Positions 32,734 through 41,759 of a stretch of DNA of 64,000 nt are shown here, in pieces. The stretch's first letter is position 1, and each line of letters starts with the position of its first letter. The notes below the pieces were generated by a model. The model was not told the DNA's origin. It made no database searches and saw nothing but the letters and a program-made list of their open reading frames with translations. The translations under genes were made by a program, and so were the position numbers. Source of the DNA: Xanthostigma xanthostigma (Eukaryota; Arthropoda; Insecta; Raphidioptera; Raphidiidae); the NCBI GenBank assembly GCA_963575645.1, contig OY754466.1, forward strand, positions 7,418,001 to 7,482,000, given 5' to 3'.

Positions 32734-34062
32734 ATTGACGAATTACTTTTTTGTCAAAATAAACCCAAAATATCTAAATCAATAATATTGCCATAGTTGA
32801 ATTTTTGATTGTTGGGTTGAATTGCTTTGTACTACTAAGCAGTAGATGTCACTAATCTTCTAAATTATTACAGAAGTATGTTATATCGGTTTTTTTATGA
32901 TCATTTAACTAATTTCATTTCATGTGTATAATGCTTGACCTACGTATTGTACTAGATTTACGTTTTATACAAATAAATATAAGATATATATTTAAAACGC
33001 CAGAAATTTTAACGGCCCCTATAGGGACCGTGCGTGAAACATAGAGGCAGCACTGCTGGCGACGTTGGCGCTCTCTAGTATCTAATTAATGAAGTAGATG
33101 GGATGAGATGATTTTATAATAGTAAACAATGAAAATTATTTGAAAAAATGGAAAAAATAAGAAGTACTCATTTCAACCTTAATTAATACTCGTGTACCTA
33201 CATGGACAGAATAGCTCAAAAGGCGAAAAATTATTATAATTCTGGTCATGCATATGATGTTGTAGAACGTTATTTAAATGGGCAAGTTGTCATAATCGCA
33301 AAGTTGTAACACAAACATCAGTGTCTAAAGTGTGTAATGTAAAAATGCTCATAACTTCGAAACCAGAAGAGATACAGTTCTGCGCTTGTGCTCATTCGAT
33401 TCAGCGCACTTTTTTCTATAAGGTCAAGTAAATTCAGGCATATCCGTGACACTTTTATATTTTCCAAAAAATTGAAGTTTTTCGATGTTTTCGCAAATCG
33501 GCGGCTTTTTGAGGCACTAAGAGCCTTCCGATGCGGTTAATATTAAGCACACTTATGGAAAAAATCACGCTGAGTCCAATGAGGCAACTCTGTATCTCTA
33601 TAATTTTACATAAATAAAATTGTTACCTATTGTCTCTGGACTAGAGCTCGACCCCCTTGAAGTGAATTCCATGTTACGGCCTTGTAATCTACATATAAAT
33701 GCCATTTTTTTATCCAAAGGCTGCTCATAATATAATATAATTATATTTTGTATAAATGCTCCCATAAAATGAACATTTTTACCACCAGTTGGCGTGAAAG
33801 TCACGAAACTCGGTCCCCACACTTAACCGGTCTAGATGTACTTTGTAAGTTTGTCCTACCATCGAAGATTAAGTCAGTTCGAGTTGTCGATGATAGATGT
33901 CTCGTAAGAAGAAAACTTTCAAAAACATTTGCTCCCGAACTCACAACAGAGAAAAATGATAAACAAAATTGAAAAAAACGATGTTTATATTAATTTATTG
34001 TTTTCGTAATATTACATAAAAATGAAATTTAAATGGTTTTGTTCGTATGTTTTACATAGCGT
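32734..34062. other. Intergenic, no gene supported
   Basis: A 37-codon plus frame at 33202 opens with ATG but has no recognised match. The segment 33330-33600 reads like a degenerate dispersed repeat. No bounded element was found. Confidence 0.35.
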
Positions 34063-34749
34063 TCATAAAAAATACTTTTTTTGTAAATAGCTCAAAAAAG
34101 AAAACAAACTAAACGGCCACAGCAAACCAAAAAATTTTATCCAGTTTCTGCATAATGTGGTTATGTTTAAAGTCTTAACATTTCCACAATTTTTGATCAA
34201 ACAATTCACATCGCGTTTCAAATAATCTTCACATAGTTTATATAACTCATTGACACTGTGATACGATGCAACTTCCATTATTTTAATGACCATCGTGACG
34301 TCACTGAGCAGTATTTCGCTGTTTTGTAAATAATTGTAAACAATGTCAACAATATTTATGTCAAATTGTCCGCAGTTCGTAACATAATTAAAAGCGACTT
34401 CGTTCTCTTCAACTTCGATAAAGTTGAATAACTTATACAATTCATAAAACAATTGAAAATCGCACTCATTTATATCTATTCCGTAGGCATGTTTTGCAAA
34501 CATTTGAACGACGACTGTTCGAAATGGTAAATATATTTCAGGTTGCGATGACTTTGGAAAGCTGTTAATAATCCTTTCAAAATATTTTGATTTTAGCGTT
34601 AAAACAAATATTTTGTGAGCCTGGATTTTTAGGTTGCTTTTTGTAACTAAGATACAGTCACTGTTCCAACCGTATGATAATATATATTGGCGTCTTCTGT
34701 CCTTGTCGTCGTAAGGAATATGCTCAGATCCAAATCGATTGGTCGACAT
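34063..34749 (-). CDS. BTB/POZ domain protein with BACK-like region
   Basis: One intact 228-residue frame starting at ATG 34747-34749. A possible acceptor (TTGTTTCAG) lies 10 bp before the ATG, so a 5' UTR exon is likely. Residues of about 30 to 105 fit a BTB fold: SDCILVTKSNLKIQAHKIFV, then LKSKYFERII, then EIYLPF and VVQMFAKHAYG. A helical region with NIVDIVYNYLQNSEILLSD and LCEDYLKRDV follows, similar to the start of a BACK domain. The C-terminus is hydrophobic (FGLLWPFSLFSFLSYL) and unusual for the family. BTB proteins dimerise and often recruit Cullin-3 or act with transcription factors; no Kelch, zinc-finger or MATH part is seen here. It may be a short, diverged member, perhaps related to the next gene upstream (37931-39415). 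Confidence 0.8.
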   Translation of the reverse strand: MSTNRFGSEHIPYDDKDRRRQYILSYGWNSDCILVTKSNLKIQAHKIFVLTLKSKYFERIINSFPKSSQPEIYLPFRTVVVQMFAKHAYGIDINECDFQLFYELYKLFNFIEVEENEVAFNYVTNCGQFDINIVDIVYNYLQNSEILLSDVTMVIKIMEVASYHSVNELYKLCEDYLKRDVNCLIKNCGNVKTLNITTLCRNWIKFFGLLWPFSLFSFLSYLQKKYFL

Positions 34750-34946
34750 TTTGAAATCTGAAACAATTTAGATAATCTACAAAGAAAAAACTTCACATTT
34801 CTTATCCATACAAAAGAAGTTAATTTAATTTCAATTTTATGATAGTCTAATTTTGAGTTTTTAACAGTATAGCGAATTTTTTAAAAAAATACTTTCAAAA
34901 TTTTTAATTTTTCGGCTAGAAATTGTGTCTTTCATTATATTACAAA

Positions 34947-35282
34947 CTAGCGGTCCCACCCGGTTTCACCCGGGTGCAAAAGAACGAATGGGGGGGAGGG
35001 ACATCTTAGTTAACCGAGACGAATGTTGTGTCCAAATTTCATGATGATCGGAGTTACCGTTCAAAAGTTTTTGTCGGACGGACAAATTTTGAGTTACATT
35101 TTTCATTGATGCTCCGCTCCTATTGGTCGTAGCGTGATAGTATACAGTCTATAGCCTTACTCGATAATTAATGGACTATCCATAATATATTTTTTTTTCA
35201 ATTCGTACCAATAGTTCCTGAGATTAGCGCGTTCAACCAAACAAACAAACTCTTCAGCTTTATACATATATTAGTATATAGA
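34947..35282 (-). mobile_element. Complete short non-autonomous Helitron, minus strand
   Basis: On the minus strand it starts A|TC (TCTATATACTAATATATG) at 35282 and ends with hairpin CACCCGGGTGAAACCGGG and CGCTAG at 34947 before a T. It is 336 bp. It carries the same conserved blocks as 18869-19236. Confidence 0.92.
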
Positions 35283-35398
35283 TAGAAGATAGGTAGGTAC
35301 ATAAAAATATAAACAGAAAAAAGTGATAAAAACTGAAAATTCGCTCTAGGAATCTTTAAAACTGTTCAATTACAGACTAAGTTACGATTTTATTTATT

Positions 35399-35729
35399 TG
35401 AATTAATTGAGCTAACGTCTATATAATTCATGAAAGAAACAACTCTCACAGTATGTGGATTTTGTAATCCGTTACTATATATACAGACACCGGACAACCA
35501 TACGATATTATATGTAAAATATATTATAAACAAACTCTTCTGCTTTATATATTAGTATAGATTGAATTAATTGAGCTAGCGTATGTATAATTCATTAAAA
35601 AAACAACTCTCACAGTATGTGGATTTTGTAATCCGTTACTACATATACAGACACCGGACAACCATACCATATTTTGTATGTAAAATATATTATTATAAAC
35701 AAACTCTTCTGCTTTATACATAAGTATAG
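35399..35729. repeat. Two-copy tandem duplication, about 166 bp
   Basis: Units 35399-35564 and 35565-35729 share AACTCTCACAGTATGTGGAT, TTTGTAATCCGTTACTA, CAGACACCGGACAACCATAC and a Helitron-start-like end (CTCTTCTGCTTTATA). The copies differ at only a few positions, so the duplication is recent. Confidence 0.85.
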
Positions 35730-35953
35730 ATAAGTAAACTTGTAACGGAATTTGTAACTGAGATTTTTAAATTAGATACATATAAACGTATAATTAATAC
35801 CTTACAAATAACATAATTCGTTTGTTCTTTTAGAATGTTAGTACCTATATTTATGATGTTAGTGGCGTTAACAAAATAATAACATAATATTGATGATTCC
35901 AAATACATATTTTATAATTATCTCCAATATCTATCAAATATACATGCGTTTAA

Positions 35954-36474
35954 GGTGGCACTTCACATGGCTATTCGTGTTCGCTATTGGTTGTTTGTTG
36001 TATTTGGCAAACTATTTGACGTTCAAGACAAACATGCAAATAGAGGCAAATACGACCATCTACACATGGCCGTCAAATAGCAAACACACAAACATTTGGC
36101 AGCAGAACGCAAGGTTCAAAATTCCAGGAATTTTAACACTGTTTCATTGTCCCAATTCATTTTCAATAGTAATTGTTCCAGTTCTCGCTCACAGCACAGA
36201 AACAAAAATACTGCACGTCCGTACAGGTTCACGGCGCCGTGCGCTTCTGAATATGGCCATTGTGTGGACGGTTAATTTGCGTATATGCCTATTTGACTCC
36301 TTTGATGTGCCTCGAAAAACCGACAAGCGCACGGTAACGCGTATTTGGTATTGGCCTTATTTGTCAAATAGGCAAATAAGGCCAACACTTTGTCAAATAG
36401 ACCCTCCACACTTGGTAATTGTTTGCCAAATATGCCAAATACACAAATACAAATAGCCATGTGAAGTGCCGGCA
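35954..36474. mobile_element. Harbinger-type MITE (GGCACTTCACATGG family), copy 1
   Basis: The termini are GGTGGCACTTCACATGGCTA and TAGCCATGTGAAGTGCCGGC. TAA is duplicated at 35951-35953 and 36475-36477. The body contains many AAATACG/TTTGCCAAATA motifs. A second copy is at 41245-41743 with high identity. The long open frames over it are accidental. Confidence 0.85.
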
Positions 36475-36796
36475 TAACAAAAAATAACAATTCTTTTCAT
36501 CTACAATTTATAAACAAAATAAATACATACATTGCACACGCCCAGAAACATCAATGATGACAATCAGCCTTGCGGGCACCAGTAGCTGAGTAGACCAGTG
36601 GTTCCCTGTAGGTGAGTCGATCTTGCCTGTTACTGTTTGGCTGAGTTTATCAAAACAAAATAAATAGTTTTAGTCACAATAACATAACAACAAAATATTA
36701 AAAATAAAAACATAATTTCTTTTTTGATTCACAGACGACATATTTAAACATTACACCCTATGTCACTCCCACAATTAATACGAATCTAACGACACT

Positions 36797-37190
36797 TCAT
36801 ATCGTCGTTGGTTCTGTAATACCTCTTATGTGCAAAAAGTAAAATTTGCAGGAAAGGCCAAAAAGTGGTTATTTCAGCAATGGATGGTAAGAACTAGCAA
36901 TTTCAGAGGTATATTACTAATTCATACTTATCTTCACTATACGTGTTTAATTAAGACGAAGTATTTTCTTAAAAAATATTTAATGTTAATTTCGGATTTA
37001 TTGGCACATGGGAGGAATTATTTGATACAACTTTTCACATAAGAGTTACTTCCCCTTGTTGGTTACTGTAAAATTAATTTAGAGGTATTACTAGTGTATA
37101 GAGCTCCGTTTCCTGAATCTTTTCATCTAAAAAACGTAAAATCTGCCAATTATGCACATAAGAGCTATTACAGAACCAACGACGATATAT
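36797..37190. mobile_element. Inverted-repeat MITE, about 394 bp
   Basis: The arms are ATATCGTCGTTGGTTCTGTA with CCTCTTATGTGC on the left and GCACATAAGAG with TACAGAACCAACGACGATAT on the right, about 55 bp in all. The inner region is unique and AT-rich. The class is not clear. Confidence 0.8.
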
Positions 37191-37539
37191 TAAAATCCAT
37201 CCAGTCGTTTAAAGAGCGTGCCAAAACGCTAGGAAAGTATCTTTTGACACGCGACTTTTGCGCCCTGTCGTGTTTTTTTTCTATTAAATTCTGATTCAAT
37301 CAAAACCTTAATGTCGTATGTTATACGTACATTTTAATAAGGATTAATTGTTGAATAAAATGGGGAAAAGCTATCAATTGGGAAGTCCTGTGTTGTTGAT
37401 TGTAAATATTCACCACTTAAAATTCAGAATTACAATTCCACCGTTTTCCTGAATTTTCTTATGAATTAGAAGGGCAAAATGGATTGCAGCAGTACGTTGT
37501 CAAGGGTAATTTAATTTTATTTTACGAGGATTGTATATT

Positions 37540-37820
37540 AATCATGGACACATTAGGGTCGGTCCGGGACCTAAAAACTCCTCGGGGAAATGGTCAAACG
37601 CCTCTACGTCACCGTGTAACTTAGAGAAAAAAGATCTGCAGCGTTCCATGGAGGACCGGCGGCCCATCGGGATAAGTTCCGGCATTCTCTGAGGCCATAC
37701 CGACGCCAGCGTCGATATGGCTTATATTTCACTAGCATAGCCCGGCCCGACTGCGCCCGGATTTGCAGATTGCATATGAACACGTTAGGATGGGTCCGGA
37801 ACCTAAAAAGTCGTTATGAC
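37540..37820. repeat. Repeat with two GGACCTAAAAA-type ends
   Basis: TTAGGGTCGGTCCGGGACCT at about 37551 and TTAGGATGGGTCCGGAACCT at about 37786 are direct repeats bracketing a GC-richer segment (CCATACCGACGCCAGCG). It may be a retroposon fragment. No coding sense. Confidence 0.4.
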
Positions 37821-37930
37821 ATAAAGTCGAGAAACGGACATTAAACGCATTATTATTATTATCTACCCTGAAGGTCCATTATAATAATTGATAAAAAAAT
37901 TATTTGAAATCGGATGAGTAGTTTCGGAGA

Positions 37931-39415
37931 TTATCTCTTCCACACTTTACCTCTTCGGAATATTTTTAGAGACGTGAAGCGTGAGTGAACGACGCCCTGA
38001 GTGTTTTCTAAAAAAGTATCCTTCGATCTTTTCTCAACAATCATTTTATTAGACACCCAAAACTCTAATTTCTCAAATATTTCAACTTTTTTACGTTTAT
38101 TTCTTATAAAATTCTTAGCCAGTAAGTCGTCAAAATTTTGAGAAATTTTTCGTTTATAAAAAGTATCCTTCAATCTTTTCTCAACAATCATTTTATTAGA
38201 CACCCAAAACTCTGATCTCTCAAATATTTCAACTTTTTTACGTTTATTTCTTATAAAATTCTTAGCCAGTAAGTCGTCAAAATCTTGAGAAATTTTTCGT
38301 TTTCTATTTAAATGAGTTTTATATATTTTTTTAGATTTTTTCAGAGGTGAATTTTCGAAGGAAATCTTTATATTGTTTGTTTTATTATTATTATTATTAT
38401 CATTATTATTATTAATATCCTTACAATTATCCGTTATTTGAGCAGGTTTGTGGTTATAAATGTTATTATCATAATTCGAATGTAAATACCGATCCATTAT
38501 TTCTTCCCAACACGTGAAAGATTTTCCAGAAAAAACAGATCTTTTTAGAAAACGGTATGCTTTTATTCTAAATAGAGAATCCGTTAAACTTTCAATGAAC
38601 TTTTCGATAATTTTACAAAAGTGATTAACGCAAAACTCCGTTTTTAACATCCGACTGATTTCATCAAATAATTTTTTTATATTATTTACATATTCGATTT
38701 TTTCCTGAACGATTAATTGTGAAAACAAAGTATCCCATTTTTTCATGATTAGTGCTCCATCTTTCTCGATATAGTTAAAAAAAATGTCACTACCTAATTC
38801 TAACATATCCTCAACGTAACTAGAAAAACGCTGAAAGGATGACGATAAATACGCATTCGCGGTTTGTTTCAATTGTTCGGGAACATATTTTCGATAATAA
38901 TGTAAAATTAATTCGAAAATACGTTCGAACGAATACAAAAAATATTTTAAATACGTTTCACTTATTTCGACTAAGTTCGGTATATCGAAACGTTCCGAAA
39001 CTAATTTCGTTTCGAACGCTTCGATACAGTTCGCGAAGAAACACGTTTCGGAATGTTCAAAATAATATTGAATTTTGATAATTATTTTTGGACTCAAAAT
39101 CTTGCAGACATTCAATTTTTTCGCACAAGTCTCGGCCAGTTCTGTGAGACCGTACTTTTTAGAAAAGAACATTGTTTTAAATACTTGAGAATAATTTTTA
39201 AAATTAAACGGTTTGCCTTCAGAATATTTTGAGACGTATTCGAGAATGTCAGCGTCGGTTTCATTTTTTAATGTGTCAATATTTACTTCGTTATGGATCC
39301 AAAATTCGTCTTCTACATCGAACGGCTGGCTAGTTTGTCGTCGCGTGAGGCTTGGTACAGTGAATACTTCCGGGGGGCCCTCTTTGACAAAACTCCAACT
39401 GCAATGAGTATGCAT
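37931..39415 (-). CDS. BTB/BACK-like protein with basic C-terminal repeats, 5' end uncertain
   Basis: The frame is open from 39445 to the stop at 37931. The first ATG is at 39413-39415 (494 residues). An alternative is an exon starting at 39398 after acceptor CTCATTGCAG. The first 100 residues read like the second half of a BTB domain (ADILEYVSKYSEGKPF, then FSKKYGLTELAETCAKKL). Helical BACK-like repeats follow, then an Asn-rich run and a basic tail. The tail holds two 49-residue copies (KRKISQ, LLAKNFIRNKRKKVEIFE, EFWVSNKMIVEKR) that could carry nuclear localisation signals. The first half of BTB is missing and should lie in an upstream exon that I could not find; a Harbinger element occupies 39508-40524. 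Function unknown beyond a likely adaptor role. Confidence 0.7.
   Translation of the reverse strand: MHTHCSWSFVKEGPPEVFTVPSLTRRQTSQPFDVEDEFWIHNEVNIDTLKNETDADILEYVSKYSEGKPFNFKNYSQVFKTMFFSKKYGLTELAETCAKKLNVCKILSPKIIIKIQYYFEHSETCFFANCIEAFETKLVSERFDIPNLVEISETYLKYFLYSFERIFELILHYYRKYVPEQLKQTANAYLSSSFQRFSSYVEDMLELGSDIFFNYIEKDGALIMKKWDTLFSQLIVQEKIEYVNNIKKLFDEISRMLKTEFCVNHFCKIIEKFIESLTDSLFRIKAYRFLKRSVFSGKSFTCWEEIMDRYLHSNYDNNIYNHKPAQITDNCKDINNNNDNNNNNKTNNIKISFENSPLKKSKKIYKTHLNRKRKISQDFDDLLAKNFIRNKRKKVEIFERSEFWVSNKMIVEKRLKDTFYKRKISQNFDDLLAKNFIRNKRKKVEIFEKLEFWVSNKMIVEKRSKDTFLENTQGVVHSRFTSLKIFRRGKVWKR
38011..38304 (-). repeat. Recent in-frame 147-bp tandem duplication in the BTB/BACK-like gene
   Basis: Units 38011-38157 and 38158-38304 differ at about four to six positions. 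The unit is 49 codons long, so the reading frame is kept. It encodes a basic KRKK-containing segment followed by WVSNKMIVEKR. Intact frames in both copies suggest that the product is tolerated. Confidence 0.9.
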
Positions 39416-39700
39416 TGCGTTAAAAAAGAAAACTGCAACATACAAGTTGATTTGTTGAATATCTTTTTTTGAATATCAAAACATCGTTAGAAAATTTAAT
39501 ACCATTAATAGACGATCGAACTTGGTACGGACCGGACAACGGATATGGTCTGCTCCGTACCAAATCTGTTTGTCTAGATTCCTAGACAGTAGTCTGCGTG
39601 TCCGCGCGGTTCGATGGTTTGCATATCGTACTTGGTCCGCTTCGTACTAAATCCGCGTGTGTGTAGTAAAGTATTAACAGACGATTGAACTTGGGACATA

Positions 39701-40168
39701 CAGGTGAGTTTTAAGTTGATGCTTTTTTTTACAGCGTGTAAAAATCAAATAGACGAGCAAATATTTCAAATAGTTTTTTTATCAAAACTCAAAAATAAGA
39801 GAGAAACAGCCTTTCGAAGTTTAAATAAATTTTATTAAATTTTCGTTAATTTTGAGGTCGGTCCTGGGGTTATATTATGTCACTATGGAAATAAGTTGTT
39901 ATTATCAAGTATGTGTATTGTTCTGTTTTTGAGAGAATTGTGTGTGCCTCAATTATTTCTGTGATAATAATAACATATTTCCATACTGACATAATATAAC
40001 CCCAGGACCGACCTCAAAATTAAAGAAAATTTAATAAAATTTATTTAAACTTCGAAAGGCTGTTTCTCTCTTATTTTTGAGATTTGATAAAAAAACTATT
40101 TGAAATATTTGCTCGTCTATTTGATTTTTACACGCTGTAAAAAAAGCATCAACTTAAAACTCACCCTG
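39701..40168. mobile_element. Near-perfect palindromic mariner-type MITE, 468 bp
   Basis: The ends CAGGTGAGTTTTAAGTTGAT and ATCAACTTAAAACTCACCCTG sit in TA on both sides (39699-39700 and 40169-40170). The halves are almost exact inverted copies over about 200 bp each, including GAGGTCGGTCCTGGGG and its complement. A diverged copy is at 4572-4936. It is inserted into the Harbinger element at 39508-40524 and is therefore younger than it. Confidence 0.9.
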
Positions 40169-40259
40169 TATAACGACGTCATTAGTCAATGATCAAAATT
40201 CAAAACATTGTGCAACATGGCAGAAATTTTGACAGAACACGAAGTTCTTGGTGAAGTAT

Positions 40260-40511
40260 TTAGGTATTATATAAAGATTTCCCATTTATTAACTTCATAT
40301 GACTAAATTCATCGCGATCTTTCAAATAGAATTTTGCCCACTCCTTTCTTTTCTTCCTTGTTGTTTGTGGCGGCATTAACGTTGCCGCTAGAACAATCAC
40401 AATTTTCGCGCGCTTTAAAATCGGAGGCATGATGTTCGCGACCTGTGTACACAAGGAGACTGACAGATTCGGTCGTCTGTTGCAACCAGCGAACTTGATC
40501 CGCCGTACCAA
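40260..40511 (-). pseudogene. PIF/Harbinger transposase N-terminal fragment
   Basis: The 83-residue minus frame ends near the element's left part. MPPQTTRKKRKEWAKFYLKD followed by RDEFSHMKLI resembles the N-terminus of HARBI1-like nucleases (basic 'KRR.W..+.L..R..+G....L' motif). The DDE core is absent. It is a relic inside the element at 39508-40524. Confidence 0.6.
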
Positions 40512-40738
40512 GTTCGATCGTCTATTAATACTATAAATGTTTGAAAAACTAAATACCTTCCTCTGCCGTTTTATTTCTATTGACTGATTTCATTTCCAAT
40601 TTTAAAATATACAGTACGTTTCATCCAGCTATGATCAAATGATTCTTTCTAAACCGAAAATTTGTAGAGCAACATTTTGTTTCGCATCGATAGGTGAGAT
40701 CATATACGGTATTTTTTTTTGTGTGATTTCAGGTGTAA

Positions 40739-41150
40739 AGGCCGCTACACACGAGGATAAAAACGCTGCTAGATCCCATGCTAGATTAGCCGACTAGTTT
40801 TCTTGATTGCTGTTATGTGCTCGCTTCACACGAGACGTCTTTTCAAGCTTGTTTTGAGGACAGATCTGATGCGCACGCAGTGACAGTTTAAATATAAACA
40901 CAGAGCAAAACGTGCCTGTTGTCTGAATCTGACCAGAATGACGCCGTATTGGTTTGTGGGCGTTTGTTCAAGTCGCTCACGTGACAAGATACTGCTTCCT
41001 GATTGGTTCTTGCTCATACCTAGCAAGGAAAATAGCCCCTGTTCTAATTTTAAAACCTATCTTGTGAGCTAGCAGGCGAGCCCGTAGTTACGTCATTTTC
41101 AGCTTCAGCAGAACTCCAAGCAGTGTTTCTAGCTTCGTGAGCACCGGCCT
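40739..41150. mobile_element. Harbinger-type MITE (CACACGAGG family), complete, TAA duplication
   Basis: It starts AGGCCGCTACACACGAGG and ends CTTCGTGAGCACCGGCCT, with TAA at 40736-40738 and 41151-41153. It contains TCGCTTCACACGAGACGTC and GATTGGTTCTTGCTCATAC as in the copy at 62484-62868. 412 bp, non-coding. Confidence 0.85.
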
Positions 41151-41244
41151 TAACTGACACCTTTCGTCCTAACTAGTTTTATGGAATTTTGTATTTGGAA
41201 CAATTAGTTTTTAATCGGTAAAACTCGAAATTAATACTACGTAA

Positions 41245-41743
41245 TGGTGGCACTTCACATGGCTATTTGTGTTCGCTATTGGATTTGTTGTATTTGGCAA
41301 AATATATGACGTTCAAGGCAAATAGAGGCAAATACGACCATCCACACATGGCAGTCAAATAACAAACACACAAACATTTGGCAGCAGAACGCAAGGTTCA
41401 AATTCCAGGAATTTTAGCTCTGTTTCATTGTCCCAATTCATTTTCAATAGTAATTGTTCCAGTTCTCGCTCACAGCACAGACACAAAAATACTGCACGTC
41501 CGTACAGGTTCACGGCGCGTGCGCTTCTGAATATAGCCATTGTGTGGACGGTTTATTTGCGTATTTGCCTATTTGACTCCTTTGATGTGCCTCGAAAAAC
41601 CGACAAGCGCACGGTAACGCGTATTTGGTATTGGCCTTATTTGTCAAATAGGCAAATAAGGCCAACAATTTGTCAAATAAGTCCACACATGGAAATTGTT
41701 TGCCAAATATGCCAAATACAAATAGCCATGTGAAGTGCCGGCA
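41245..41743. mobile_element. Harbinger-type MITE (GGCACTTCACATGG family), copy 2
   Basis: TAA is duplicated at 41242-41244 and 41744-41746. The sequence is close to 35954-36474, including the accidental open frame through CGAAAAACCGACAAGCGC. The two copies lie 5 kb apart in the same orientation. Confidence 0.85.
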
Positions 41744-41759
41744 TAATATAATAAAAATA

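Larger units (their letters stand above)
39508..40524 (-). mobile_element. PIF/Harbinger element with TTA duplication and nested mariner MITE
   Basis: The termini are ATAGACGATCGAACTTGGTAC and GTACCAAGTTCGATCGTCTA. TTA flanks both sides (39505-39507 and 40525-40527). A second terminus-like sequence (ACAGACGATTGAACTTGG) lies inside at about 39677, hinting at rearrangement. A mariner-type MITE is inserted at 39701-40168. On the minus strand 40260-40511 encodes the N-terminus of a Harbinger-like nuclease; the catalytic part is missing. Confidence 0.85.

Noticed and set aside
33202-33315. 37-codon plus-strand gene
   Set aside because: No recognised family, weak context, and it runs into degenerate repeat-like sequence.
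35890-36490. Long plus-strand frame of about 188 codons
   Set aside because: It coincides with a Harbinger-type MITE, and a related frame appears in the second MITE copy at 41428-41733; no domain is present.
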